Below, piece by piece: positions 11,443 through 23,481 of a DNA stretch of 37,156 bases. The position numbers and the translations under genes were made by a program. The notes below the pieces were generated by a model, which ran no database searches, was not told where the DNA came from, and saw only the letters and a list, made by a program, of their open reading frames with translations. This DNA comes from Ichthyophonus hoferi (taxonomy: Eukaryota; Opisthokonta; Ichthyosporea; Ichthyophonida; Ichthyophonidae): contig NAOQ01000038.1 in NCBI GenBank assembly GCA_002751075.1, forward strand, positions 236,646-273,801. Reading direction: 5' to 3'. Each line of letters starts with the position of its first letter. Positions within the stretch are counted from its first letter, which is position 1.

Positions 11443-12894
11443 CAGGTAGAAGCATAATATACTATTTGAGCCATATTTATTTGGTTAGATAACGGTATTA
11501 TTATTAAAAACCAATAACACTTGTTTATTTATTTACTAAATATCCTACTTACGACACGTTTGCATCTGCTGTGATATGCTTTATTGTTTAGTTTCTATCA
11601 ACTTCGACGAATTATTTCAATTGGCAATCTACATCAATAGATCATTTTTAGACGGTGCTCAGTTAATTGCTCATATGTTCATTTTGTGCTACAATTAAGT
11701 CAGTGTTATCTATTGACCTAATCAAATTAGTCACTTGCGGCCATCTGATCTAATCTCGCGACACTTAAGATAAAGACAAATTAGCTATCTCATCATCTTA
11801 TGATCTTATAACCTTTTAATACACAATTTTTTCTTGGGTTTCTTGAGGTTTTTCTCTCAAATAAATTAGGAAGGACAAGGGGAGGGGGTTTTTTTTATAA
11901 AGCATCCATTGTATTATATCATCTCTTGTATTGGCTAAGGGTTCCACGGAAAGAGCATATACATTTTTGCTTGCGCATAATCACGTTCACGTTTAAGAGC
12001 CTGGCGGTCAGCATAGTTGGCACCCACTGATCGCTAATATCTTGGCATGTAGCATACCTATTGCCGTATGTATATATTTTCCCTTTAAGTACGAATCTTA
12101 TTTTATATAGATGAGTGGTAACCAATTTAATACATACAGTTAATTATTATACACGAAAAAGGTGATTGCTACTTTCATAACCGTAGTTACATCGTGAGTT
12201 TACAATATATATTATTAGAGCCATTGTTTATTTATAATGTTACAGGACACAATTGTACATCAAAGTAAAAATATTTTGCCTAAGATATCTCTACATAGCC
12301 AACCATATACCAAATATTGACCGGCGAACTTGTATTAAAAGGCGTGAATTCAATAAAAGATAACAAACTGACAGGTTAGTATAGATGTACAATAGACTAC
12401 ATAGGACTACATTTAAGTCGGCATAAATTTCAAATAATAATAATAATCATAACAATATTAATAATTGTAAACAGAGATGATATAAAGATAAGGATATGTT
12501 TCGAAACGGCATTTTCAGCTTTCCTCCAATCGAGTCTAGGGTCATTTCACATGTCCGGCCTATCAGTAATATTAGAGGGAGAACTACATACTAGAAACAG
12601 CCTACATAATTTTGCAATACATTACAGCTATTATTTTTAATTATACGTTAAAACTCTTTTTATCAATGTAACAGAAAAAACTCATATTTATTCACTCATT
12701 GCTCCTATAAAGCTAGTATTATAAAGCATTATAGCATCCCTCCAATTTGCTTTGGGGCATTAGGGGGGGGAATGCAAATATTTTTATTTTTGAAAATCGC
12801 TGGACAAATATGGGCAACAAATTCGTAGATATAATTCCAAATCAGAGAAATAATTAAAATAGAACGATACGTTAAGACTCGCAGGAATTTGTTC

Positions 12895-13197
12895 TCAAAA
12901 CAATAGATAACTGTGAATGTATTTCTTGTTTTGAGATCTCAGCACTGTACTTATTAGGCGTTTCAAACTTCTCAAATATTTTCTCCGTCTGAAATACCTT
13001 TCGACTCTTATGGGCACACTGCTATGGACCCATTGTCGGCATTCTATTCGCCTATTGTTTTTTTGGTCATGAGGCTTTTGTAAAAGTAAATTTCTATTTA
13101 TCTTTTCACTGTCTTTTGAACATTCTAGAACCTTATGGTTTTGTAGATCCCAAAATAAAATATCATTGGAAAATACCTCATTGGGCGTAGGACACAA
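12895..13197 (-). pseudogene. Possible relic coding fragment rich in Arg/Lys, family unknown
   Basis: This minus-strand frame of about 100 codons contains PTPNEVFSNDILFWDLQNHK and then a basic stretch (VERYFRRRKYLRSLKRL). The open frame extends slightly upstream of the first possible start. Nothing about it identifies a family. It may be a fragment of an old mobile element or a lone exon. Confidence 0.25.
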
Positions 13198-13977
13198 ATT
13201 AAATTTTTGTAAGAATCAATGCTTTGGCGTATAACTAAAACCCAGAGCTGAGGCGTGCGCCTGTTGAATTCAGAGATAATACAACTATAACTAAAGTAAT
13301 GCAGTAACGAGTAAGATATTATGTCAACAATCGATACTCAGTCTATCATTTCTGTGCTACCTGGTTTTATGAAATGCTCAATGAGGTTTCAAAATATAAG
13401 AGGCTCTTAAATTAGAATTGTGTAGCCAGTATGTTGGTATCTTGCTTTTATATACTACGTGTTGAAGAAGAAATTAAACTAGTCGTGGTTTATTCCATTA
13501 TATAATAAAGGCCGTTGCTTAATAAAATCATATAAGTTTCTACTAAATGATCCGGAGAAGTTGCAAGAAATAGATGTGGTTAGCTTGGCAGAGCATACTT
13601 ACAATACTAATACTATTATTATCACTTTGGACTATCATCTAAATGCAAACTATGGCCATCAATTTGTGTGCTTACTTAAAGCCGTTGATAATTATTTGCA
13701 AAGTAGCCTACTATCCCAAATCAACTCATTGGCATTATAAATACATATAAATTGGAGTATATACTACTATATTATTGGGCTATATTGTCTAATGATTGGT
13801 CAAAATAAAACAATCAAGTACAATGAACAGGGTTTCAAGTTTTCTACTATAGCCTCTTATGAATAACTCAACAGAAATGGGCCAAAACAATTGGGAAACG
13901 GTGCTTCAGGATCCAGTACAGGTAATTGAACATGATTGGTGATAGGAAATAGTATTAGTAAATATAACGAAAAATAG

Positions 13978-13980
<3 letters not shown>

Positions 13981-14010
<30 letters not shown>
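13981..14010. repeat. (TA)n microsatellite
   Basis: An uninterrupted TA dinucleotide run of about 29 bases lies just outside the solo LTR copy B. Confidence 0.9.
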
Positions 14011-14094
14011 ACAGGATTATCAAAAGAATCGATTAGGTGCCAACTTAGTATTTCGAGGTCTTGTTTGTTATATCTTTGAAGTGTTTTCTCATAA

Positions 14095-14344
14095 ACAATT
14101 ACAATGCCATGCTCGCCCATGCTCAAAGTGGTAGCTGACAATTGCAAACAAAGAATTTGGGATAAAATTTATTTACTCATTATTCAGTATTCGTTCCCAA
14201 TCTGTCTCGTCTCAGAACCCTTTTATACTTTCTAAATATAGCATTTTATATATAGAACACTAGAGAGCCCAGCATTAATTAATAAGATGACTAAAGACTA
14301 TACTCAAACTATGCCTATGTTGTATACAGTTATATTTCAAAAAT
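14095..14344 (-). mobile_element. Solo LTR, dispersed family 1, copy B
   Basis: This minus-strand copy matches 218-488. It shares the AATTAATGCTGGGCTC block and the TATATATAAAATGCTATATTTA-like promoter region. It also shares the TCTGAGACGAGACAGATTGGG stretch, ACTGAATAATGAG and the CTTTGTTTGCAATTGTCAGC part. The far 3' end diverges, so the left border is approximate. No target-site duplication is evident. It is an old fossil LTR without attached coding sequence. Confidence 0.68.
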
Positions 14345-15474
14345 TACTTATGAGAGCTTGTACCTTGTGCATTAAGATCGGGACAGATGGAAATCAACAA
14401 GTTTAAACAAAATGAAACTCTGGATTGCAGTTTTGAAAACTCCGATCTAGATATATTATACTATTGTGCTATATAATTCAAGCTGCAACAAAGTGATCAA
14501 ATGATATATATCTTTATACACACCTTAATATATAATATATTTATATACTTCTTTGGAAACAAGGACAGTGTACACCAATTCTAGACTCGGCTAATCTACA
14601 ATATTATATTAGTCACAACTTGATAGTTATTGAACTGTTGCAACTCTACATTTTTCTACCCATCTATTTGCTGTAGTATATATTGTTATAAGGTTGTTCG
14701 CTTTACTCACAATAAAAAAAAACTATTTTAGTGGCTGCCTAACAGGAAAAGTAGGGGTTAAATGCTGGTGCATCAGACCACTGGTTCTATAGCATCATCA
14801 ACATCCTGCATTGATTCAACCATTAGATCACAACGCAATATGGACTGTATTGTATATCCGACTGGACTAGATACATATAGCTCTACAAAGAATGAACAAT
14901 ACAATTAATGTTTCCTTGGTATAAATACCAAGATTCTAAAATACATTTTATATGTAAATAATAACTATATTTAAGCTGTCTTTGAGAACACGTACATGTA
15001 CCTCAGTCTGTACTGGTTTATATATTTTACTATATTAGGCAAATGAAATGTTTAAAGACAACCAATAGAACTCTTACATCGTTAATTACTATAGTATCAG
15101 TTGAATGCAGCATGTCAGAGCATCAAACAATTGGTTAAGCCAAGTAACCATTTAGCTTTGAGCATAAATATATTAGTCAATAACGGTCTGATTTAAGCAA
15201 ATCATTGCAGTATCATACTCAATAGAGCGTGCTGTGCAGTCACTAAATTTAAATTGTCTATAAGCATTCCCGTTCATAGTATAATACTATAATATCCAAT
15301 GGTCTCCCCCAATGACCAAATAATAATAATAATAATTTGAAATAGTTTTTATTCACGGCTCCACTGAAAAAATCACACTGAGCCCTAGGACGCCATGTCG
15401 AGTTAAGAATCACTGCACTATAGCTTAATCATATCTGGAAGCTAGCAAAAAAATTAAACAAAGGACATGTCCAA
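14345..15474. other. Intergenic region downstream of the SR gene
   Basis: The stretch includes the short copy of repeat X (14634-14765) and the probable 3' flank of the SR protein gene. No coding frame is supported. An ATA/AAT run lies near 15322-15340. Confidence 0.45.
14634..14765 (-). repeat. Repeat X, short internally deleted copy
   Basis: 14634-14690 matches 5367-5425, including the shared CATCTATTTGCTG, and 14704-14765 matches 6127-6185. About 700 bases present in the longer copy are missing here. This fits a deletion derivative of the same old element. Orientation follows the longer copy. Confidence 0.5.
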
Positions 15475-18400
15475 CTATGCTACCGTTGTGGCATTCTCAC
15501 TTGTAGGCTCGGGTTTCTCCTGGGTAGTGTCCTTGGGGGCGGGAGAAGGGTTTCTGTGGCTGAAATAATTGGTTAGATGTCACACGACAAACAAAGACAA
15601 ATTCGTCTACATATTTAGAAGTTAAGTAAATAGTTGCATGTAGTTGGTTTTTGGCAACAGAAATTACAAATAAGTTGCAGTTTAGTATATTTTTCATAAA
15701 ACTTCTTATAGAAGAAATCGATTTAATACGGTCATAATCACATGTTTAATATTTCAATACTACCGAACGTGTCGATTTAATCATTTTAACTGTTCTGCAT
15801 CGTCTGGTATTAGAGACGTGGCTACCAAGAACTAGTAAGGAGTGAATTGAAATTAGAATATTTAAAGATGAGTTGGTTGGTGGATAAGAATCAAGGTTTT
15901 TCTGTACACATTATGAATTTACATGTTAAGAATAAAAAGACAACGGCATTAGACAATATTGCATTATGTAACATGTAACACCATAGATAGAGCCAATGTT
16001 GAGAGAGAAGGAGAAAATAAGCAGAGAAAAATGTGGAAGAGAATGTGCAAATGTGATTCACACACATACATACTATTATACTACTTACATAGAGTGAGAT
16101 CTTTCTCTAGTGACAGGGGATTTAGATGTAGAGGGAGGAGGGGGTGGGGTACGGCTAGCAGAGCGATGGGGAGTTACAGAGCGCCTGGGAACAGGAGAAT
16201 CATTCCTGGGAAATGATCATAATTGGTCTGTGTGAGTAGGGGGACGAATAGGAAACATGTAAAAGGTCATGATTTTCACCCAATTGTCTGTAAAATATAA
16301 AACAAATAAAAGATAAGAACACAGCCTAAAGTATCTAGCCGAAATTCAAATTTTCCAGCAAAGAGATACAATTATTCATTGCCTTTACTATCTCAGATAT
16401 ACAATATTTATCTTACAGTTTTATCTTGAAAATCACAACCACCATACAAGGGGTGGTTATCTTAGCTATATGTTATGCGTTAGGTCAGTAGGGTGATAGC
16501 TAGTGTAATAAGTTATTGAACTTCATTTTTGTTAATAGTTCTAGCAGTTTTTTCATATCTACATCCAAATCAAGTCTTGTCTCCGAAGTGAGAAACTATT
16601 TTTGTTTCCATTCGTTTTTTTCATTGCCTTCAACCTAAAACTCGTAGATGTGACCAATGTTGTTACTATTCGCTCATATCTAGAGCTGGAAGGAAAGTGC
16701 ACCCACTATATACTGGAAATTTCCAGGTTTAAATACATAATAGCATTTGTAAATATTTCGGGATGAACTAGATTTTAAAATTGCAATCGCATTAAAAAAG
16801 GTCAAGATTTGGACACGACCCGCAATGATATGCTACCTAGATACTTTGGCAAAAATTATTTATTAACCTACCTGCGAGGGGACCTATTATACTTAGGGGA
16901 CTGTGAGCGAGAGCGAGAATAAGAGCGTCTCGGAGAAGGAGAACGACGACGGGGTGAACGAGATCTAGATCTGGATTGCTTGTATGATCTGCGATCGTCA
17001 CGGGATCGGGACCATGACCGGCTACGGCCACGGCTACCACCTCTTGAACCCTGTAGGAGGGGGGAGAGATAAGGAGGTGGGTATATAGTTTATAGGTATG
17101 TATGCGTACGCTAGTGCATGCGTAAAGGTAAATATGACAGCAAGATGATGCACACACAGATGGATATGTATATATGTAATGTAATATATAGATTGCATCT
17201 GCTCCCTACCGCATAATCCATACATTATAATTTAAATAAAGACTGACCAATTATCAATACCTTTACATTCGCTATCAACTACCTATGACCACAAATCTTT
17301 AACCATTATAAGCACACACATGTATGTCTGTATGAACTAATATAACTAATATAATTAAAATGAAGACTAACCAATTATCAATACCATTACATTCGCTATC
17401 AATTACCTAACACCACAAATCTTTAACCATTATAAGCACACACATGTCTGCACCAACTAATACAACTATTATAATTAAAATGAAGACTGACCAGTTATTA
17501 AATCCTTTATATGTTCTATCAATCACAAATTAATGCTTAACCATTTTAAGCACACATACATACATCTGTAACATGAATTCTTCTCCCTCTCAACTCCAAC
17601 CCATCTAACTTGCGCATGGCAATCCGCATATCATCGCGGTGGGCAAACTCTACCACTCTGTATAGCCCAATGGTTAGTCTTATTTTAAAATTTTAAACTA
17701 AATATAAGACATGACTGGTGGATGTATAAAGTAGGGATACGTGGGGTGATTGAAATGGAGCCACCCTTTAATTTTAATATTTGTTAGGTTACAATTCTAT
17801 CGGATAACTACCCATTTTAATTTATACACATATATCTCATGAGTTTTTAGTCGTGACACGTTGTGTATTGCAAATAATATTAGTTATTGATCTTAGAAAT
17901 GTGATGTGAAGAGGTATGAAGGCTAGATAAATACAATCATATTATAATATACACGCTTAATTGGTCCATTATGGATTAGTATAAAATAATAACGCACCAT
18001 AAATAAGGCTTTAAAATCTTAAGTATATAATAATATGTAATATTTATTACCCAACCATGAATCAATATGAAGTAACAATACACTATAAGTGGGTGTTTAA
18101 AATGGTCGGTAAAACCACAACAATTTCTCCATCATGGATTCAATAGATATGCGAGTTTATCTGATTACTTCGTTAAAATAAATCAGGATATACAGATATC
18201 ATATATAGTAAAAATAAAACCTAATTACAGTTTTTTCTTTAATATTCTCCTGCCAATTATACCACTACAATAAAAAACCCTCAATTTATCCTGGTCTATT
18301 CAGGGCTTGCTTTTAAAATGAATGTAAACTAGGTTTAATGAGATTTTTAATAGGTCTAGACACCCATGATTTTAGTATAGAGTGGTGACTTGACACGACA

Positions 18401-21400
18401 CAACCTTACGTAAACTAAGATCAACAAAGCATTTCTTTCTTTCTTAGCTACAATCTATTATAAGACTAATAAAGTAGGCACTCGTTAACCTACCCTTCAC
18501 CATCCCGCATACGATGGGCGTCGGCAAAGGTAACGTCACCATAGCGACGGAACTCATCTTTCAGATCCTATACATTGATTGGATAAGGGAAAAGAGGGGA
18601 AGGGAATGGGGCAGAAGAGAGGGAATGAAATGAAATAGATATAGAAGAGGGGGGCAAAGAGGAAAAGGGTACAGTAGTGGGTCAGCTTGATTGTATGGCC
18701 GAAGCAGTATATCATATGCCAATCATGTGCCTTGACAACAAGAGCTGCCATCCATATGTATGGCTAATAGTCATGGGTGGAACGGGCGTCTTTCTTTCCA
18801 CAGTAACAGTTGAATCGCAGAATCTTGGAAGTTTTGCCAAAGCTAATAGTAATACTGAACGCCAATGATAGGCTGAAATTATTATTAATTGATTTTATCC
18901 ATCATACACAGTCCTTAGGTGATCTACGTTATCGGCTTAGTCGTTCGGTATGCATGTATGTAACCTTGAGAACAGGGAAGTATGGCAAGATAAGACAGGC
19001 ACAGAGCAGGAGATAATAACTTATAATGATAGATACTGCTAAGAGACGATATGATGTTATAGGCTGTCATAGTATAGGTAAGACATGGCATAAGCACTAC
19101 CACGCATATAAGATATTACATTATGTTCCTGTTGGTAAATGTTATATACCTATATACCCTCATTACCTCACCTGTTGTCATAGTGATGTGAGGGGGTGTA
19201 AAATAAAGGAAACATGGATGGATAAATCAATCAATCAGCACCCAGGAGTACCCAGAAGATGTCATGTCATGTGATCCCCACCCAATCAACAACCACAGGG
19301 AATAGATGCCAGCCAATCAAAGAGAAGATGAGTAGTAGATGAAGCAATCCAAAAGCAGAAAAGCAGACCCTCCTAGCACCCTCTAAGCCAGCCGCCCATC
19401 CGTACTGCCCTAACCAGTCTGTGTCCAAATTTCAACTGAGCCTACTAAAATTCAATAGCAGATCCCTCCAGATCCCCCCTTCCTCTTCTCTTCTCTTACA
19501 CCTTAATTTTTCAAAGACTATCTCTCCATATTTTAATGTCATGATGGCCTATTAGGACTGATAAAGGACTGGCCGCCTCGAATCAGATGAGGGTTTAAAT
19601 ATAAAGATTGCATGTGATAGGTATGTATATATTTGCAATAGTATGGTTATACAAGGAATAATAATATAGATAAGATAGTAAATAGAAGAAGAGATAAAAA
19701 AGCGTATAAAGTGATTAAGAAATGAAAATATAAAGTAAAGAATTTAGAATAAATAAGTATATATGGATGTATGTGGTTACACAGACCAAAAGATAGAGAT
19801 AGAGGTAGAGATATAATGAGGGTAGGAGAGTAGGGTGGGTGGTAACTAACCTGCCAACTAACACGAGAGGACAGGTTGTTGACAATGAGACGATTATCAG
19901 TGCGCATTGGAGGGCCATATCTGAGATACCTTTGATTATTAGTTCAATCTTTTATGGTGATTCTTTTTCCAACATATACGTTAAGAGGGTAGAAGGAGCG
20001 AGGATGTAAATAGACCAATTATTGATTGTTTGTAAAAGATAATCGCAATCAAAGACATCAAAAAGAAAAAAAACACAAGAAAAACAAAGCAAATTCAGCA
20101 GAAGAAAGAGAAGAAGAGATAAATTGAACTAAAAGGTAATGGGAAGGGCTGGCTACGATTATTTTTAATAGCCAATCAATACATCGGTTGCTTACACTGG
20201 TACCCATCAGATATCCGATGGAGCAGCTGAAAGGTCCCGATTTTACCACATAAAATTAACCATATATATATAAATAGCTGGATTAACAACCAATCAACCA
20301 ATCATACCTGTTCCCTCTTCCCACGGCACCAGGCCCGGCCCCACCTCTCATACCACGTGAGCCCAAAGACATCTCAACGCGAATCCTGATTGGAGGATGG
20401 GATATAAGATACAGAAAAGAGAAAGATGACAAACATAATAGTGTGAAAAAGAAAGATATAGAGGAAGAGAGAAGGCGGCATTTTACTTCAGATAAAAGGT
20501 ATAGGAGGTAAACAAGACAGTGGGTATATATAAGGAGAGATCAATGGAATGAAGAACAGATATATAGATATATCTTAGAATTTCCTTTGGCTGTGGGTTG
20601 TTTCCATGACAATCACATACTTTATATGATCCTACAACAATAGGACACACATGTTATTTGTTTTAAAAAATAAAAAAGAATGGTTCATGGTTGGCCCAGG
20701 ATATCCCCATAGTAACAAAGTGATATATATATTAAGAGTGTGTATGTATGAGATAAAGCAAAAGAGATAGAATAAGGAATAAAAAACAAAATAAAATGGA
20801 GGAATGAGTAAATAGATATATAACATAGATCAAATAGAGAAAATAAGATTGACCAATAGAAGCACTTACCTATTTCCTAATAAGTCAACCCCATCCACTC
20901 CTTTAATCGCGTCTTCTGCATCACGTTCATCTTCAAATTCCTAGCAACGACACAGAAATTATAATCATTTTATTACTATAGTTTCACTGGTGTCTTTCTC
21001 TATCTCTGTGATTACATTGGCTCTGTATTTATGTCACCGGAACGTATTTTTTTCTTCTTTTTTTCTTTTCCGTCCTTGCCTCAGCTAGAAGTGTCCTCTC
21101 GCCATAACTGAATGTCTAACGTCTATTTATACAATATGCCAATGAAGAAGTTAAAGTAAGTTATAGGTATATCTATTTTACCATAACTGTACTACTTAAT
21201 TACAAAGGCTCTCCACTTGAAAATAATATAGATGAATACGCTTTAATTTTTTTAGCAGTATGCATTTGAGGTTGTTTATATATTTGAACTCAAGAACATA
21301 AGAAATAGAAAAAGATGAACGTAGTTATCTTGTAGTATTCTTCCTATTATAATCATTGCTTATAATAAGACAATCCTTCTTGATAAAATTAAAATAAACA

Positions 21401-21618
21401 ACACTTTTAAATAATTTTGACTATTTGTGGATAAAGTAAAATATAGAATGAAAGAAATTATAACTTGAAATATAAGACTATAATTATAAACTTACCACAA
21501 AGCCAAAACCATTCTTCAATGTAACCTCCAAAACCTTTCCATATTTCTCAAACAAATGGTCAATATCATCCTCGCGCACATCACGAGCGAGATTGCCTAC
21601 AAATATACGTGGACCCAT
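15475..21618 (-). CDS. SR splicing factor, two RRMs plus RS domain (SRSF1/SRSF4-6 group), nine exons
   Basis: This is a nuclear serine/arginine-rich splicing factor that binds exonic enhancers and promotes spliceosome assembly. The nine minus-strand exons are 21618-21496, 20940-20870, 20385-20308, 19920-19851, 18567-18494, 17657-17564, 17050-16872, 16205-16089 and 15559-15475. They total 891 nt, giving 296 residues with all phases agreeing. RRM1 covers about 1-75: RNP2 is IFVGNL near the start and RNP1 is KNGFGFVEF at the exon 1/2 junction. A Gly/Arg hinge follows (SRGMRGGAGPG). RRM2 covers about 120-195 and carries the signature SWQDLKD, split exactly by an intron as SWQ/DLKD. An RS domain with SRSRS, RSPRRRSPSPRR and SRSRSQSP follows, and the tail is acidic/Thr-rich. 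SWQDLKD marks the two-RRM SR subfamily; assignment to SRSF1 or SRSF4/5/6 is not certain. A noncoding first exon ending at about 21768 is possible (CAG/GTTAGC donor). Intron 8 retention would end the protein early. Confidence 0.93.
16088..16089 (-). promoter_or_regulatory. Splice donor that also creates a stop if the intron is kept
   Basis: Exon 8 of the SR gene ends in AT before a consensus GTAAGT donor. Without splicing the frame reads ATG TAA, ending the protein at residue 269. Splicing to 15559 gives 296 residues. Confidence 0.65.
17241..17576 (-). repeat. Three-copy tandem repeat (~120 bp) spanning an exon-intron junction
   Basis: Three imperfect units start at about 17241, 17365 and 17485, with periods of 124 and 120 bases. 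Units 1 and 2 are nearly identical and unit 3 is more diverged. Each contains GACTGACCAATTAT-like, CTATCAA and TTAACCATTATAAGCACACA-like blocks. Unit 3 covers the 3' end of SR exon 6 (17564) and its donor, so the repeat includes exon-end sequence. Units 1 and 2 lie inside intron 6 and carry decayed versions of the same junction. Confidence 0.85.
18568..18672 (-). promoter_or_regulatory. Extended polypyrimidine tract before SR exon 5
   Basis: About 100 bases on the plus strand are nearly all purine, with GGGG runs. The transcript thus has a long C/T tract next to the acceptor that restores the SWQDLKD motif. It ends at the TATAG acceptor. Confidence 0.55.
18673..19850 (-). other. Body of SR intron 4 (1.28 kb), no recognised element
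   Basis: This is the longest intron in the gene. Frames at 18677-19274 on the plus strand look like chance openings; part of this stretch is less AT-rich than other introns. An inserted transposon or a regulatory exon, common in SR genes, could be here. Nothing in the sequence proves either. Confidence 0.35.
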
Positions 21619-22030
21619 GTTCAATTTTTCTTATAATGGATGTCTAAACAAAGCAGGATATATATATATACATACATATATAAGTATATATATGCATGCA
21701 ATGTAACAACTGAAATCATTAAACCAAGCATACAGTCTAAGAACGCAAAGGTTTGAAAAATGCTAACCTGATTCGACCCGGATATAAAGAATGAAAAACG
21801 AATCAGACAACTTTATCGCTGTAAAGGGATTGGATGGCTTTGTGCATGCATCATGTTTATGTACGTCTTTCATTACATAGTATTGCATTGTAGTATGATA
21901 TGGCATATTTTATTTTGTTTCATTTTATCCTGTAATTTGCTAAAGTAAAAAAAATGACCTAAGGTGGAAAACTCGGAATCTAAAAAAAAAACTACTGAAA
22001 AGCATAGTTTGGTTGTGTGCTTAATAACGC

Positions 22031-22050
22031 TATTATTATTATTATTATTA
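22031..22050. repeat. (TAT)n microsatellite
   Basis: An uninterrupted trinucleotide run of 20 bases, followed by an imperfect continuation to about 22063. Confidence 0.85.
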
Positions 22051-22330
22051 TATATTATTATTACTATGATTAGTTCCATAACCACATGACTCTTTCGTAC
22101 TAGTAGATTAAGTAGGAAAACTTATTTTTAGATTACATGCTAGATTTAGCTTCCTACCTTTCGTGTTGGACGGCCATTAAAATAGAATTTTATTATTATT
22201 GGTGAATAAAAAATAAAAAAACTTGTAACTAAGCGTACATATTATTTCAGTCAAGAGATGGGTTAAAAAATGTTGAGTTGCAACAAAAGAAACAATTAAG
22301 TTCATCATGCTGGCTGGGTGTTGCTTCCTG

Positions 22331-22356
22331 AGTAAAACCTTAATTAAGGTTTTACT
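22331..22356. repeat. Perfect 26-bp palindrome
   Basis: The two 13-base arms, AGTAAAACCTTAA and TTAAGGTTTTACT, are exact reverse complements with no spacer and are centred on TTAATTAA. No gene or terminal repeat context was recognised around it. Confidence 0.95.
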
Positions 22357-23481
22357 ATATTAAAATTAATGAGAACCACAAAATTAATTTATAATTCTTG
22401 CTTTGCATTGGATAGTATAAAGTTTAAATCATGCTTACTGATTCTTGATATAGAAAATACATCACTAAGATGGTATAAACTACAACCAACAAAGATTCGC
22501 AAAATAGAGATAAAAACTAATAAACCAATAAAAACCAAAACAAATTGCGTTCAACCATAGCATTTGTAGTATGTGTTTGCTGCTATTATATCTTTATGTA
22601 TTGAGTTCATCCTCACTTTTATTTATTGATCTAATCCTAATTTGTTGACTCGAGTAAATACTATATAGTTTATATATATTATTTCACAAGGGAGACATTT
22701 CCTTAGGAAAATGTGACGTTTATGCAAATTTTCAGGGCATGTATTTTCCTGGACTATCTTCCAATATAAATAAACATTAATCCTATGCTAATGAGTTATT
22801 CAGTCTATCACAAGAGTGACCTTTGTATGAGATCTGAAGGTATAAATATTTCCATGTTCGACAGATTCGTCGGGGAGTCCAATTGCTGATACTCAGTATA
22901 TAACCCTATCGAGACATGCAGCTGTAGTTTCGTGATGGAAGAGACTGTTTCCAATCTTTATTACTTGAAGGAATGTTTCTAGTTAATTAGAACTACCGTG
23001 TAGGTATAACTCTTTGGCTACCTTATGGCAGGCTATGGAGCCATCTCTTATAGACATTACTGCATATGCTTTTATACTCGATTGCAGCTAGTGCAAAGAC
23101 ATTATGCTTGGTTATTAACGTATCATAATTGTCTTTTTAGGTGAAGTATATAAAAACTATAGCATTTAACGTGTTATTATATTCAACTGTTAAAAATGGA
23201 AGACTTTGCTAAACCGATATTGCATACAAACCATATTATTGGGTTTCAATCAATAAACAGTGATATATGATTGGTTTCCGCCAAAGTTACTCGGTGAACG
23301 CAAATTAATGTGATTCCATAATAGCTAAAATTGGGATTTCATAAATAAACCGCAAATTAACAGAAGATGAATTATATTACTCTTGATTATACATCTACAT
23401 CGAAAGTCATGTAAAGCAGAGACTTGTTTGCAACAACCCTTAATCCTCTAACTAATTATATTATATTTTATGTTGACTGTA

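Larger units (their letters stand above)
8014..14094. other. Long intergenic region with scattered degraded fragments
   Basis: Six kilobases contain no assembled gene. Protein-like but short frames occur at 9919-10116 (plus), about 10129-10254 (plus), 11212-11442 (plus), 11919-12125 (minus) and 12895-13197 (minus). None shows a recognisable domain. They are not in a consistent order, so they look like relics. Other contents are TTTTA runs at 9190-9212, a (TA)n tract at 9448-9463, an AAT run near 12436-12450, and poly-G at 12761-12770. Confidence 0.4.
21619..23481. other. Intergenic region upstream of the SR gene
   Basis: This contains the probable promoter and 5' UTR of the SR gene near 21619-21800 and a (TAT)n tract at 22031-22050. 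It also has the 26-bp palindrome at 22331-22356 and a near-palindrome at about 22697-22714. No coding gene is supported. The plus-strand frame at 22369-22560 is Lys/Ile/Asn-rich and looks like chance. Confidence 0.45.

Noticed and set aside
17241-17576. CRISPR-like array
   Set aside because: The units are long, imperfect and contiguous, with no repeat-spacer alternation, and they lie in a eukaryotic intron.
18677-19274. Three plus-strand frames inside SR intron 4
   Set aside because: They overlap one another in different frames, lack any domain, and sit antisense in an intron.
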